A DNA stretch of 10,709 bases from Chloroflexia bacterium (GCA_013698495.1 JACCUV010000372.1:1-10709), one strand, 5' to 3'; positions 1 through 6,819 are shown, counted from the stretch's first letter. The notes: a model not told the origin generated them from the letters alone. Translations and numbers: made by a program.

Positions 1-771
1 GACCTGGAAGCCTTCTTGACCGTTGGCGGGAGTTCACTTGTCGATGCCACGACAATCGACTACGGGCGAGATCTCGCCGGTTTGCGGAGCATCGGTCAGC
101 GCCTGCCGGTCAACATCGTCGCGGTCAAGGCTCGTCACCAGCACGCGCACGCCGCCCGGATGTCCAACTCGCTCGACGAGGATTCGCTCGAGCGAGAACT
201 CCTCGCTGACATCGACGCTGAGATCAAACCTGGACTGATTGTGGCCGGGACAAGTCTCGGCGAAATCACGAATGTTGAGCGAGTTGCGGTATTGGCGTGT
301 GCGAACGTCGCGGCCAGAGCCGGATATCCGCTTTCGGTCCAACTCGCGGAAGGGACGATGGCTCACGAGGCGCTCGACCTCGTTGAGGCGGCAGGACTGA
401 GCCCATCGCGGGTCATTCTCGGGCGTCTCGATGGTCGGCTCGATTTCGACTACCTTTCCGGGATCGCCGAACGTGGCGTCTTCCTCTCCTTCAATCGGAT
501 CAGCGACGGTGGTCGCAATGCCGACGTCCCGAAAGCCGCAATGTTGGTCCGCTTGGCGCAGGCGGGATACGAGGATCGGTTGCTGATCTCGCAGGGCTTG
601 TCTCGCAGGTCGGAACTGATCGCGTACGGTGGTTCTCCCGGTTGGATCTATCTGCTGGAGCGCTTCGTTCTGGAACTCATGCGGGCGGGTGGGTCCGCCG
701 AGTTCGTCCGCACGTTGATCATCGACAACCCGGCCAATGCCCTGACCATTCGGCCGAGACTATCAACGTGA
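1..771 (+). CDS. Phosphotriesterase-superfamily protein, 5' end missing, metal ligands substituted
   Basis: The frame is open from base 1, so the true start lies upstream; the TTG at 16 is not a convincing start. 256 codons are visible. The overall pattern is that of the phosphotriesterase (PTE) branch of the amidohydrolase superfamily: a VDATTIDYGRD block near the visible start, GTSLGEIT, ALDLVEAAGLSPSRVILG, and a final IDNPANALTIRP resembling the family's 'NPA..L' end. In bacterial PTE the metals are held by an N-terminal HxH (here upstream of the window), a carboxylated Lys (Glu in many relatives), two His and an Asp. At the visible positions I read Val (241-243) for Lys/Glu, Gln (340-342, LSVQLAE) for the first His, Arg (424-426, ILGRLDG) for the second His, and Gln (592-594, LISQGLS) for Asp. 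The fold looks intact and there is no frameshift, so this is either a non-hydrolytic binding protein or a divergent enzyme. The family call is fairly sure; loss of activity is inferred. Confidence 0.8.
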   Translation, partial: DLEAFLTVGGSSLVDATTIDYGRDLAGLRSIGQRLPVNIVAVKARHQHAHAARMSNSLDEDSLERELLADIDAEIKPGLIVAGTSLGEITNVERVAVLACANVAARAGYPLSVQLAEGTMAHEALDLVEAAGLSPSRVILGRLDGRLDFDYLSGIAERGVFLSFNRISDGGRNADVPKAAMLVRLAQAGYEDRLLISQGLSRRSELIAYGGSPGWIYLLERFVLELMRAGGSAEFVRTLIIDNPANALTIRPRLST

Positions 772-817
772 AGCGCGTGGCGCCAGGGCTGTCGAGCGAT
801 GCTTGGCGCCGGTTGTT

Positions 818-840
818 GTCTTTCCGACGCAGGAGGAATC
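818..840 (+). repeat. Solitary half-copy of the dispersed palindromic repeat
   Basis: These 23 bases (core TTCCGACG, then AGGAGGAATC) match the left arm of the 6820-6921 inverted repeat with only two differences. No right arm is visible downstream before the next gene. It lies in the 219-nt gap between the phosphotriesterase-like gene and the small gene at 991. The rest of that gap shows nothing I can assign except a possible -10 box (TATAGT, 937-942) with no recognisable -35. Confidence 0.6.
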
Positions 841-990
841 GTGAGTTCTTTCAGCGGCCACCGGTCAACTGCCATCCACTTTGAGTGTCCCCGCAAACAA
901 CGAATCGATCCGATACGTCTGTCCCTGGCGGCGGGGTATAGTACGACAGTAACGGGATGCTGTGGAGTTAGGATCTGGACGGAGGCGCTG

Positions 991-1227
991 ATGACAACTC
1001 GAGTGTATTTGACTGCCGCTCGCCTCGTCGACGAGGCTCCACATCAGGACGACTTGCCCGCCGAACGGGTGTTCGTCAATGCGGCCGATGTTCCCGAGTT
1101 CTGGGTGGATACAGAGAGTCCTTCCGTACCCGAGGTCGGGAAAGCCGTTGGATTCTCGCTGACGCGTTCGTTGGACATCGGATTCACGCGCATCGTCGGT
1201 ACAGTTGAACGCCGGGTTTCCCGGTAG
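991..1227 (+). CDS. Small hypothetical protein (78 aa)
   Basis: I do not recognise this protein. The frame is open from further upstream (ATG at 799), but I chose the ATG at 991 because GGAGG (981-985) sits five bases before it and a TATAGT hexamer lies at 937-942. The product is soluble-looking, with no signal peptide or membrane segment. It has a proline- and acid-rich middle (residues about 30-48, including PEFWVDTESPSVPEVG) followed by a more regular C-terminal part with alternating hydrophobic residues (GFSLTRSLDIGFTRIVG) that could form beta strands. It is convergent with nadE and only 29 nt separate the two stop codons. Coding status rests on the good ribosome binding site and sensible composition; no homology is claimed. 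Confidence 0.55.
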   Translation: MTTRVYLTAARLVDEAPHQDDLPAERVFVNAADVPEFWVDTESPSVPEVGKAVGFSLTRSLDIGFTRIVGTVERRVSR

Positions 1228-1256
1228 TCGTCCACTACACCATCGCACAACCACAC

Positions 1257-2078
1257 CTACTGGAGAAACACTGGAATCGATGCCCGCTTGTGCGCGGACC
1301 CCCGGTGCAGCGACTGCACTCGGTCAAGCACTGACCGGTCGATCCCGGAAACGTCGCCGCTCTCGATTGCCACGAGCGCCTCATCGAGCTGGGCATAGGT
1401 GAGTCCAATTTCGTCCTCGTCGGTCTGGTCCTGCCACAGGCCAGCGGAAGGAGGTCGATCGATGACGCTTTGGGGCACGCCGATTAGCTCCGCAACTGAG
1501 CGCACCTCATGTTTGTACAAGTCGATGATCGGGAGAAGATCGACTCCACCGTCGCCGTACTTGGTGAAGTACCCAATCATCGCCTCGCTCTTGTTGCCCG
1601 TCCCGACGACAATTCCATTTGCGAGGTTGGCGATGTAATAGAGGGTCGTCATTCGTAGCCGAGGGCGCACATTCGCTGTCGCGAGTTTCTGTGGCGCTTC
1701 GGCGCCCGAGGCGCCAGCCGGCAACAGCTTCAGGGCATCGAGCGCATTTTCGGTCGGCATTGTGGAACGGAAGGTCTCGGCAAGTGACGTCAGGTCGACG
1801 GTCAGGGTCTTTATGCCAAACATGGCCGCGACCTTGGCTGCCTCAACGGCATCGTCGGGGTTCGAGGCCGAGGGCATGATGACGCCGAGCACACGATCGG
1901 GACCGACTCCACGCGCGGCCAATCCGCAGACAACCGCGGAATCGATTCCGCCGCTGAGCGCCACGATGAAGGTCCGGGCGCCACTCTCCTCGAGCCGATC
2001 CTTCAACCAATCCGAGATTCGATTTGCCAGCGATACGGCTTTCACCGCTACGTCCTGCTCACGGACCTGTGCGCTCAT
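1257..2078 (-). CDS. nadE: NH3-dependent NAD+ synthetase
   Basis: The enzyme makes NAD+ from nicotinic acid adenine dinucleotide, ATP and ammonia, the last step of NAD+ synthesis, in the cytoplasm. The 273-aa length fits the short ammonia-dependent form; the N-terminal nitrilase-like glutaminase domain of the long form is absent. Visible family signatures are the ATP pyrophosphatase P-loop SGGIDS (42-47), NVRPRLRM (136-143), GTGNKSEAMIGYFTKYGDGG (159-178), RPPSAGLW.DQTDE (208-221) and a C-terminal HKR (263-265). It starts at ATG with only a weak GGGATA upstream. It lies 62 nt downstream of the lpdA-like gene on the same strand, with a hairpin between them, so it may be read through from lpdA or have its own promoter. 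It faces the 78-aa gene tail to tail. Confidence 0.95.
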   Translation of the reverse strand: MSAQVREQDVAVKAVSLANRISDWLKDRLEESGARTFIVALSGGIDSAVVCGLAARGVGPDRVLGVIMPSASNPDDAVEAAKVAAMFGIKTLTVDLTSLAETFRSTMPTENALDALKLLPAGASGAEAPQKLATANVRPRLRMTTLYYIANLANGIVVGTGNKSEAMIGYFTKYGDGGVDLLPIIDLYKHEVRSVAELIGVPQSVIDRPPSAGLWQDQTDEDEIGLTYAQLDEALVAIESGDVSGIDRSVLDRVQSLHRGSAHKRASIPVFLQ

Positions 2079-2114
2079 TATCCCGACACTTTCGTTCGTT
2101 GCTGGCGACTCATC

Positions 2115-2140
2115 GCTCGCGGATTCGACTATCCGCGAGC
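2115..2140 (-). terminator. Strong hairpin flush with the lpdA stop codon
   Basis: A perfect 10-bp inverted repeat (GCTCGCGGAT / ATCCGCGAGC) with a 6-nt loop begins directly next to the lpdA stop codon (2141-2143). In the minus-strand transcript it forms right after translation ends. No U-tract follows, so it is not a classical intrinsic terminator. It could be a Rho-independent-like pause, an mRNA 3'-end stabiliser or a processing point between lpdA and nadE. Confidence 0.4.
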
Positions 2141-3559
2141 CTACATGTGAATGGCGTGACCCAACGCGTCGTGCGCCGCTTCGCCGATGACCTCGGACAC
2201 GGTCGGGTGCGGATGCACGGTCGTTGCCAGTTCCTGGACGCTGGCGTTGAGGTACCGCGCCAGTCCCGCTTCGGCGATCAGCTCGGTTGCGTGGGCGCCG
2301 ATGATGTGCACACCCAACACGTCGTCGGTGTCGGCGTCGACCACCAACTTGGTGAATCCGGTCGTCTCTCCCTCGATCACGGCCTTGGCGTTCGGTGACA
2401 TCGGGAACTTGCCTATTGTGACGTTGTAGCCAAGTTCCTTAGCCTGCTTTTCCGAAAATCCGACCGATCCAATCTCCGGTTCGCAGTAGGTGCAGCTCGG
2501 CGAATTCAGGATGTCGAGCGGGAAGGGATTGAGGTCCATGATCTGCTCCACGGCGATGATGCCATGGTGCATCGCCGTGTGAGCAAGCAGTTGCTGACCG
2601 TTGACATCGCCGATCGCGTACACGTGCGGCACGTTGGTGCGCATCATCGAATCGACCGGGATGTATTCGCCTTCGGTCTTGACGCCGACCGATTCGAGGC
2701 CGATATCTTCAATGTTGCCCTGGCGGCCGATCGCCACCAGCAGGACCTCCGCCTCGAGTTGGGTTTCCTTGCCTTTGGCGTCCTTGACTTTCATCTTGAC
2801 CGAATTCTTGCCAACCTCGATGTCGGCGGCTCCCGGTCGCGCATCCGGATAGACATCCATCTTCTGCCGCTGAAAGGAACGCAGCAGTTGCTGGGAGACT
2901 TCCGCGTCTTCGGCAGGGACGATCCGGCCCACCAGCGAAACCTTGGCTCCATAACGGTGATAGACGCTCGCCCATTCCACGCCGGTCGCCCCGCCGCCGC
3001 GAATGATGAAGCTCTTGGGCATCTTTTCAAGCTCTACAGCGTGATCACTGTTGATGACCCTGACCCCGTCATACGGAATTCCCTCGATTGGCCGGGGACG
3101 AGACCCCGTATTGACGATCACGTCCTTGGCCTTGAGTTCAAAAGCGGAGCCGCCATCGTTGGGAGCCACTTCAACGTTGGTCGCGGCGGTCAGCTTGCCT
3201 CGGCCCATGAAAACGGGAATCTTGTGCTTCTTGTCGAACAGGTAGAGCAACCCGCGATACTGGCCGTCGACGACCTTGACTGACCGGGCCAGCGCGTCCT
3301 CGTATACGAACTCGATCTCGCCACCGATCTTTACCCCGAATTCGGACGCCTTTTTTACTTCGTCAAACACGCCCGCCGACTTCAACATCGCCTTTGTCGG
3401 TATGCACCCGCGGTGAAGACACGTGCCGCCGAGCTTGATTTCCTCGACCACGGCGACGTTCAGTCCGAGCTGTTTGGCTCGGATCGCGGCGACATAACCG
3501 CCGGTGCCTCCGCCGAGCACGACAAGATCGAATTCTTGTGATTTTGCTTCAGGCGCCAT
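2141..3559 (-). CDS. lpdA: Dihydrolipoamide dehydrogenase-type flavoprotein, E3 component
   Basis: This is a FAD- and NAD+-dependent oxidase of dihydrolipoyl groups in 2-oxoacid dehydrogenase complexes or the glycine cleavage system. At 472 aa it is normal length. Domains in order: N-terminal FAD Rossmann motif GGGTGG (16-21) and VVEE; redox disulfide GGTCLHRGC (Cys47, Cys52); central NAD domain with GGGATG near residue 190; second FAD motif VYAIGDV; and a C-terminal dimerisation domain ending with HPHPTVSE, where His451 and Glu456 are the expected catalytic pair. It starts at ATG with GTGGAG upstream. No 2-oxoacid dehydrogenase subunits are adjacent. One oddity: the strand after the NAD glycine motif reads SLVGRIVPAED, about three residues shorter than usual, and lacks the Glu that normally contacts the NAD ribose (see findings). 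Assignment as Lpd is firm by overall pattern; another pyridine-nucleotide disulfide reductase role is possible. Confidence 0.93.
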   Translation of the reverse strand: MAPEAKSQEFDLVVLGGGTGGYVAAIRAKQLGLNVAVVEEIKLGGTCLHRGCIPTKAMLKSAGVFDEVKKASEFGVKIGGEIEFVYEDALARSVKVVDGQYRGLLYLFDKKHKIPVFMGRGKLTAATNVEVAPNDGGSAFELKAKDVIVNTGSRPRPIEGIPYDGVRVINSDHAVELEKMPKSFIIRGGGATGVEWASVYHRYGAKVSLVGRIVPAEDAEVSQQLLRSFQRQKMDVYPDARPGAADIEVGKNSVKMKVKDAKGKETQLEAEVLLVAIGRQGNIEDIGLESVGVKTEGEYIPVDSMMRTNVPHVYAIGDVNGQQLLAHTAMHHGIIAVEQIMDLNPFPLDILNSPSCTYCEPEIGSVGFSEKQAKELGYNVTIGKFPMSPNAKAVIEGETTGFTKLVVDADTDDVLGVHIIGAHATELIAEAGLARYLNASVQELATTVHPHPTVSEVIGEAAHDALGHAIHM

Positions 3560-3640
3560 TGTCTGTGTAGCTCCACTTCATTGTGTCAAGTCGTGTCACG
3601 TCGCCGGCGCAATCCAGCGTGCCGATCTCTTCATGCGTTC

Positions 3641-3646
3641 ATTATC
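3641..3646 (-). promoter_or_regulatory. Possible -10 box upstream of lpdA
   Basis: The minus strand reads GATAAT about 80 nt upstream of the lpdA ATG, in the 127-nt gap after the SDR gene. No good -35 is found at 16-18 nt. The gap is otherwise featureless and long enough for an independent promoter. Confidence 0.2.
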
Positions 3647-3671
3647 CACCATTCACCGGCTGACGAAGGCG

Positions 3672-3688
3672 GACCCGCTTCCGGGATC
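3672..3688 (-). terminator. Weak hairpin overlapping the SDR gene stop
   Basis: In the minus-strand transcript GATCCCG and CGGGTC pair around a GAAG loop with one bulged base, and the hairpin begins inside the TGA stop codon of the NDUFA9-like gene. There is no U-tract. It may mark the 3' end of the three-gene unit or be incidental in GC-rich sequence. Confidence 0.25.
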
Positions 3689-4640
3689 AGCGTCCCTTAA
3701 TGTACGAGATGCCGTCTTCGAGGGCGACTGGCGCATGACCTATCAACCGAGGCGTCGCCGAGTCCTCGGTGCTGTTGTCCAATCCCAGCATCTTAAGTTG
3801 CTCCAGCGTCACCGGAGGCTGCAGCGCCTTGGGAAGGGGACCGGAGAGTTTGACGATCACCGTGATCAACGGCACAGGCACGTGAAATTTCGGCTTGCGC
3901 TTGCCCAATTCCCTGGCGATCACGTCCAGCATTTCCTCGTAGGAGTACGATTTCCCGCCTCCGAGCTCATATGTCTCACCGCCCGCCTCGTCTGGATGGG
4001 CGGCCGCAAACGCGAAACTGGCGCCCACGTCGTCGAGTTGCACAGGTTGAAACCTGGATTGACCGGAACCAGCCACCGGGATAATCGGAAACGATCTGAC
4101 CAGGCCGGCCAGCACGGTGATAAATCCGTCGCCTTCGCCGAAGATCACCGACGGTCTAAAAATCGTGTAGCGCAGTCCCGAAGACTTGACCGCCTCCTCT
4201 GCCCGGTGTTTCGCCTGATGATAGGGGAACTTCGGATTGTCGTGGGCGCCCAGCGCACTCATCAGAATAAAGTGCTTGACGCCTGCGCGCGATGCTTCCT
4301 GAACCATGTTTTCCGTGCCCTGACGGATCACTTTGTCGAAGGTCGCGTCTCCGGATTCCTCGATGATGCCCACGAGATGAATCACCGTGTCGACACCCTC
4401 GAGCTTCCCGGAAAGCGAAGAGGCGTCGGTGACATCGCCGGCGACGGTCTCGACACGGCCGATTGCGCGACCCGGCTTCCGCTGCAGCGACTGCACACGA
4501 GTATCGGCAAACGGTCCGGACGACCCATCGCCCATGCGCCCGATCGCACGGAGAATCCCTGAACCGACGAAACCTGTTGCGCCTGTGATCAAGATTGTAG
4601 ATGGAACCAGAGAGTCTCTCGATTGTGAGCTGTCGTTCAC
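3687..4640 (-). CDS. NAD(P)-binding atypical SDR, complex I NDUFA9-like
   Basis: A 317-aa protein with an N-terminal Rossmann motif GATGFVG (20-26), a 'GDVTD' turn (68-72), the strand end HLVGIIEE typical of the NDUFA9-like/NmrA-like atypical SDR group, a YHQAK sequence matching the SDR YxxxK pair, and RPSVIFGEGDGF, a characteristic stretch of this group. Bacterial members are often annotated 'complex I NDUFA9 subunit family protein', but the true substrate is usually unknown. They are generally thought to bind NADPH. There is no membrane segment. The GTG start at 4640 is chosen because it is in frame and GAGGAA lies six bases upstream (4647-4652), overlapping the stop of the phosphatase gene. 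It is translationally coupled to that gene (10-nt gap). A nearby out-of-frame ATG gives only ATG CAG TGA. Confidence 0.85.
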   Translation of the reverse strand: MNDSSQSRDSLVPSTILITGATGFVGSGILRAIGRMGDGSSGPFADTRVQSLQRKPGRAIGRVETVAGDVTDASSLSGKLEGVDTVIHLVGIIEESGDATFDKVIRQGTENMVQEASRAGVKHFILMSALGAHDNPKFPYHQAKHRAEEAVKSSGLRYTIFRPSVIFGEGDGFITVLAGLVRSFPIIPVAGSGQSRFQPVQLDDVGASFAFAAAHPDEAGGETYELGGGKSYSYEEMLDVIARELGKRKPKFHVPVPLITVIVKLSGPLPKALQPPVTLEQLKMLGLDNSTEDSATPRLIGHAPVALEDGISYIKGR

Positions 4641-4646
4641 TGCATT

Positions 4647-4652
4647 TTCCTC
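4647..4652 (-). promoter_or_regulatory. Ribosome binding site overlapping the upstream stop codon
   Basis: GAGGAA on the minus strand shares its first two bases with the TGA stop of the Ppx/GppA-type gene and sits six bases before the GTG start of the SDR gene. This decides the GTG start and points to translational coupling. Confidence 0.6.
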
Positions 4653-5574
4653 AACACGGGGCTGTCGATCGTCGATGGTTGGCCAGCCATTCCGCTAACA
4701 GGCCGCCGCGAATGCCGCTGGGGACGGCCTCGATCGACACCGGATCCAGAATATCGACGAGCGCTTTGGCGATTGCCGCTCCTGCCGGGAGCATGCGTGC
4801 TCGCTCCTGGGCGATGCCAAGGAACTGGGCAACGGAGTCGCTCTCCCTGACGGCGATGTATTCCACCAGGTCATCAAACCTGCCGGGTTCAAACGATATT
4901 GACACCTGATTCCAACCGGCAACTTCCCTGAGAAATTGACCGTTGCCACCGGAGAGATACAATGCCGATCCAGGTGAGAAACCGATCGCTCGCGACGCTT
5001 TGAAGGTCGTGACGGCAAGTTTAAAAGCCAACTGCACGGCCTCTCGACCCGGAGGGTCCCTGGTGAAACATCGGTCCGCCAGCGTACCAGATCCAACCTC
5101 GATTGACTCTGACACCTGTATCGACCGATCTCGCACCATGATCAGCTCGGTGCTGCCTCCACCGACATCCGCAAGCAACACATCGCCGTGCGCGGGCAAA
5201 AGGGCAGCCAAGCCGTTGAATGCAAGCGTGGCCTCCTCGTCGCCGGTGATCACGCGCACATCCCAGCCCGTTTCCAGCGCGATCCGGTCGACCAGTGTCG
5301 ACCCATTGCGCGCCATGCGCAAGGCAGCGGTCGCCACACCGATGAACACGTTCGCGCCCATGCTCCGAGCCACCGATTCGTACGATTGAAGCGATGCCAC
5401 GGTGCGCTCGATTCGATCAGGATCGATCGTGCCCGATTTCTGGACGCCCGCCCCCAAGCGCACGGTGTCGGCATGGCTGTCAAAGATCGTCTCCGAACCG
5501 TCGTCTTCGACCTCAGTCACCGAAAACTTGAGTGTGTTCGTGCCGATGTCGACAACAGCGACTCGTTGGGTCAC
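4651..5574 (-). CDS. Ppx/GppA family phosphatase (short form)
   Basis: Members hydrolyse the terminal phosphate of polyphosphate or of pppGpp. The family has an actin/Hsp70-like ATPase fold and acts in the cytoplasm. The open frame continues upstream to 5790, but the N-terminal extension there is Arg/Ser/Cys-rich and is antisense-like noise overlapping the preceding gene. I chose GTG 5574, giving 307 aa that begin directly at the first family strand (MTQRVAVVDIGTNTLKF), with GGAG seven bases upstream. Motifs: phosphate-1 loop DIGTNT (9-14), ATAALRMARN (81-90), GDEEA (111-115, with the expected catalytic Glu), DVGGGSTEL (136-144), LSGG (207-210), ERARMLPAGAAI (257-268) and a C-terminal SGIRGGLL. 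There is no HD or C-terminal extension, so this is the ~300-aa short class; choosing between exopolyphosphatase and pppGpp phosphatase is not possible from sequence. It starts one base after the metallophosphoesterase stop (TGACGTG). Confidence 0.92.
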   Translation of the reverse strand: MTQRVAVVDIGTNTLKFSVTEVEDDGSETIFDSHADTVRLGAGVQKSGTIDPDRIERTVASLQSYESVARSMGANVFIGVATAALRMARNGSTLVDRIALETGWDVRVITGDEEATLAFNGLAALLPAHGDVLLADVGGGSTELIMVRDRSIQVSESIEVGSGTLADRCFTRDPPGREAVQLAFKLAVTTFKASRAIGFSPGSALYLSGGNGQFLREVAGWNQVSISFEPGRFDDLVEYIAVRESDSVAQFLGIAQERARMLPAGAAIAKALVDILDPVSIEAVPSGIRGGLLAEWLANHRRSTAPC

Positions 5575-5575
5575 G

Positions 5576-6292
5576 TCAAAGCTCCCGGTACGACGCCAAC
5601 TGCAGCTTTTGAGCAGCCTTGCGCCACTTTGGCATCCCGCTCGCCTCCATCTGGGCAATCGTTGCTTCGAGCGGATACTCAACATAGCGGAGTTCCGTGG
5701 ACCATGCGCCTCGGTCCTCGCGCCAACTGCACAGACCCCACTTTGAGCGAAGATCTTCGTCCTTGGGGTTGCCAACGGCTGAGACATCAATCAGCTGGAT
5801 GCCATCGAAGACTCGCTGGTAGGCAATGTGAATGTGTCCGAACGCGATGACCCCTGCGCGTGTCTCGCCGATGAGTTCGCTGACTTCGCGGTCGGATGCC
5901 GTGGGGGAGAGGGGACGATCTTCATCGAACGGGTTGGCATGCACCACCAGCAGGTCGTCGTCGATTGGACGGCCCCCCGGTGGCGTGAACCTGAAGTCGA
6001 ACGGCAGAGCCGCCAGAAATGCAACGCCATCTTCCCCCAGTTGTTCAGTGACCCAGGTTGCGGGCGCCGACGTTCGGACACCCTGGACCAAATCCCGGTC
6101 GGTGTTGCCACGAATGAGCGTGAGGTCGCGCTGTTGGAGCATGGTGAGGGCGCCCACGGGGTCCGGTCCGCCCTCGCACAGGTCACCGGCGGCGACGATC
6201 AATTCGATTCCGGGCTCATTTGCGATGTCGCCGAGCACCGCTTCCAGCGCCAGCGAGAATCCATGGATGTCGGAGATGACCGCGATCTTCAT
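5576..6292 (-). CDS. Calcineurin-like metallophosphoesterase
   Basis: A 238-aa cytoplasmic phosphoesterase with the complete dimetal site: D8 and H10 in SDIHG, D37 in AAGDLCEGG, N63 in RGNTD, H118 in VVHANP, and the GHIH block at 152-155. This order and the short length match the YfcE/MJ0936-like single-domain class, whose members act on small phosphodiesters in vitro; the physiological substrate cannot be read from sequence. There is no signal peptide. It starts at ATG 6292 with no strong Shine-Dalgarno, as expected of the first gene of a unit. It is divergent from the cupin gene, with 107 nt between the two starts. It is coupled to the Ppx/GppA gene, whose GTG comes one base after this stop, so the two hydrolases are probably made together. 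Confidence 0.92.
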   Translation of the reverse strand: MKIAVISDIHGFSLALEAVLGDIANEPGIELIVAAGDLCEGGPDPVGALTMLQQRDLTLIRGNTDRDLVQGVRTSAPATWVTEQLGEDGVAFLAALPFDFRFTPPGGRPIDDDLLVVHANPFDEDRPLSPTASDREVSELIGETRAGVIAFGHIHIAYQRVFDGIQLIDVSAVGNPKDEDLRSKWGLCSWREDRGAWSTELRYVEYPLEATIAQMEASGMPKWRKAAQKLQLASYREL

Positions 6293-6399
6293 GTGTGTGC
6301 GTCACGTCTTTCGGATTGCGACCGCGCTCGAGCACGTCACGGCATTGAAACCATGCTACCGTACCGTGATCGACTCGCGCTCAACGAAGGGGATCCATC

Positions 6400-6771
6400 A
6401 TGGTCAAGATCGTAACTCAGAACTTCGATCACAGCGTTGCGGAATCGAATCCTCCGATGTTTATCGGCGAAGTCAGGCGCCAGCAAATCGTGGCGGACGA
6501 AGACGCCCCCGCCCTCCGTGCTTCAGCAATTTCATTCCTGGATGGCGCTCGCAACCGTTGGCATCATCACAGCACCGAGCAGGTGCTGGTCGTGACCCAC
6601 GGCGTTGGCATTATCGCTGACGCTTCGGGGGAGCGGCGGATTCAGGCAGGTGATGTCGTGTTGGTGCAACCCAATGAACGTCATTGGCACGGCGCGGCCC
6701 CCGGTGAAGATTTGACCCACCTCTCGATCCTCCTGCCCGGCGCCCTCACGATCGAGGAGGACCAGTCGTAG
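6400..6771 (+). CDS. Small single-domain cupin, Mn-HNL-like
   Basis: A 123-aa monocupin. The first cupin motif is in RWHHHSTEQVLVVTHGVG, giving candidate metal ligands His55, His57 and Gln61; the second is in AGDVVLVQPNERHWHGA, giving His95. The H-x-H-xxx-Q plus HWHGA arrangement is the one I know from bacterial manganese cupins described as hydroxynitrile lyases (GtHNL type), and the SILLPGAL-type tail also fits that group. Many such proteins sit with carboxymuconolactone-decarboxylase-like partners; none is seen here. Its function in the cell is therefore open (small-molecule lyase, isomerase or sensor). It starts at ATG with AAGGGG (6387-6392) upstream and no signal peptide. It is divergent from the metallophosphoesterase operon, and the inverted-repeat element begins 48 nt after its stop. 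Confidence 0.85.
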   Translation: MVKIVTQNFDHSVAESNPPMFIGEVRRQQIVADEDAPALRASAISFLDGARNRWHHHSTEQVLVVTHGVGIIADASGERRIQAGDVVLVQPNERHWHGAAPGEDLTHLSILLPGALTIEEDQS

Positions 6772-6819
6772 CGCGAAACGACTGGAAGTCCGGCGCCACT
6801 GAATTGTTCCTCGAACGGT

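Noticed and set aside
2564..3283. Plus-strand open frame opposite lpdA (about 240 codons)
   Set aside because: Low-complexity Asp/His/Arg composition mirrors the lpdA codons; no start signal or family pattern.
3504..4562. Long open frame on the plus strand opposite the SDR and lpdA genes (about 350 codons)
   Set aside because: It is antisense to well-supported genes and its translation is Arg/His-rich with no domain pattern; GC-rich codon usage keeps this frame open.
5575..5790. N-terminal extension of the Ppx/GppA-type gene to an upstream ATG at 5790
   Set aside because: It overlaps the metallophosphoesterase gene by about 215 nt and encodes an Arg/Ser/Cys-rich stretch unlike the family; GTG 5574 with its Shine-Dalgarno fits the family start.
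6345..6373. TTGAAA as a -35 for the cupin gene
   Set aside because: No acceptable -10 hexamer at 16-18 nt (GATCGA is the best), so no promoter was annotated.
5832..6620. Plus-strand open frame across the metallophosphoesterase and cupin starts
   Set aside because: It overlaps two confident genes in other frames and would remove their shared promoter region.
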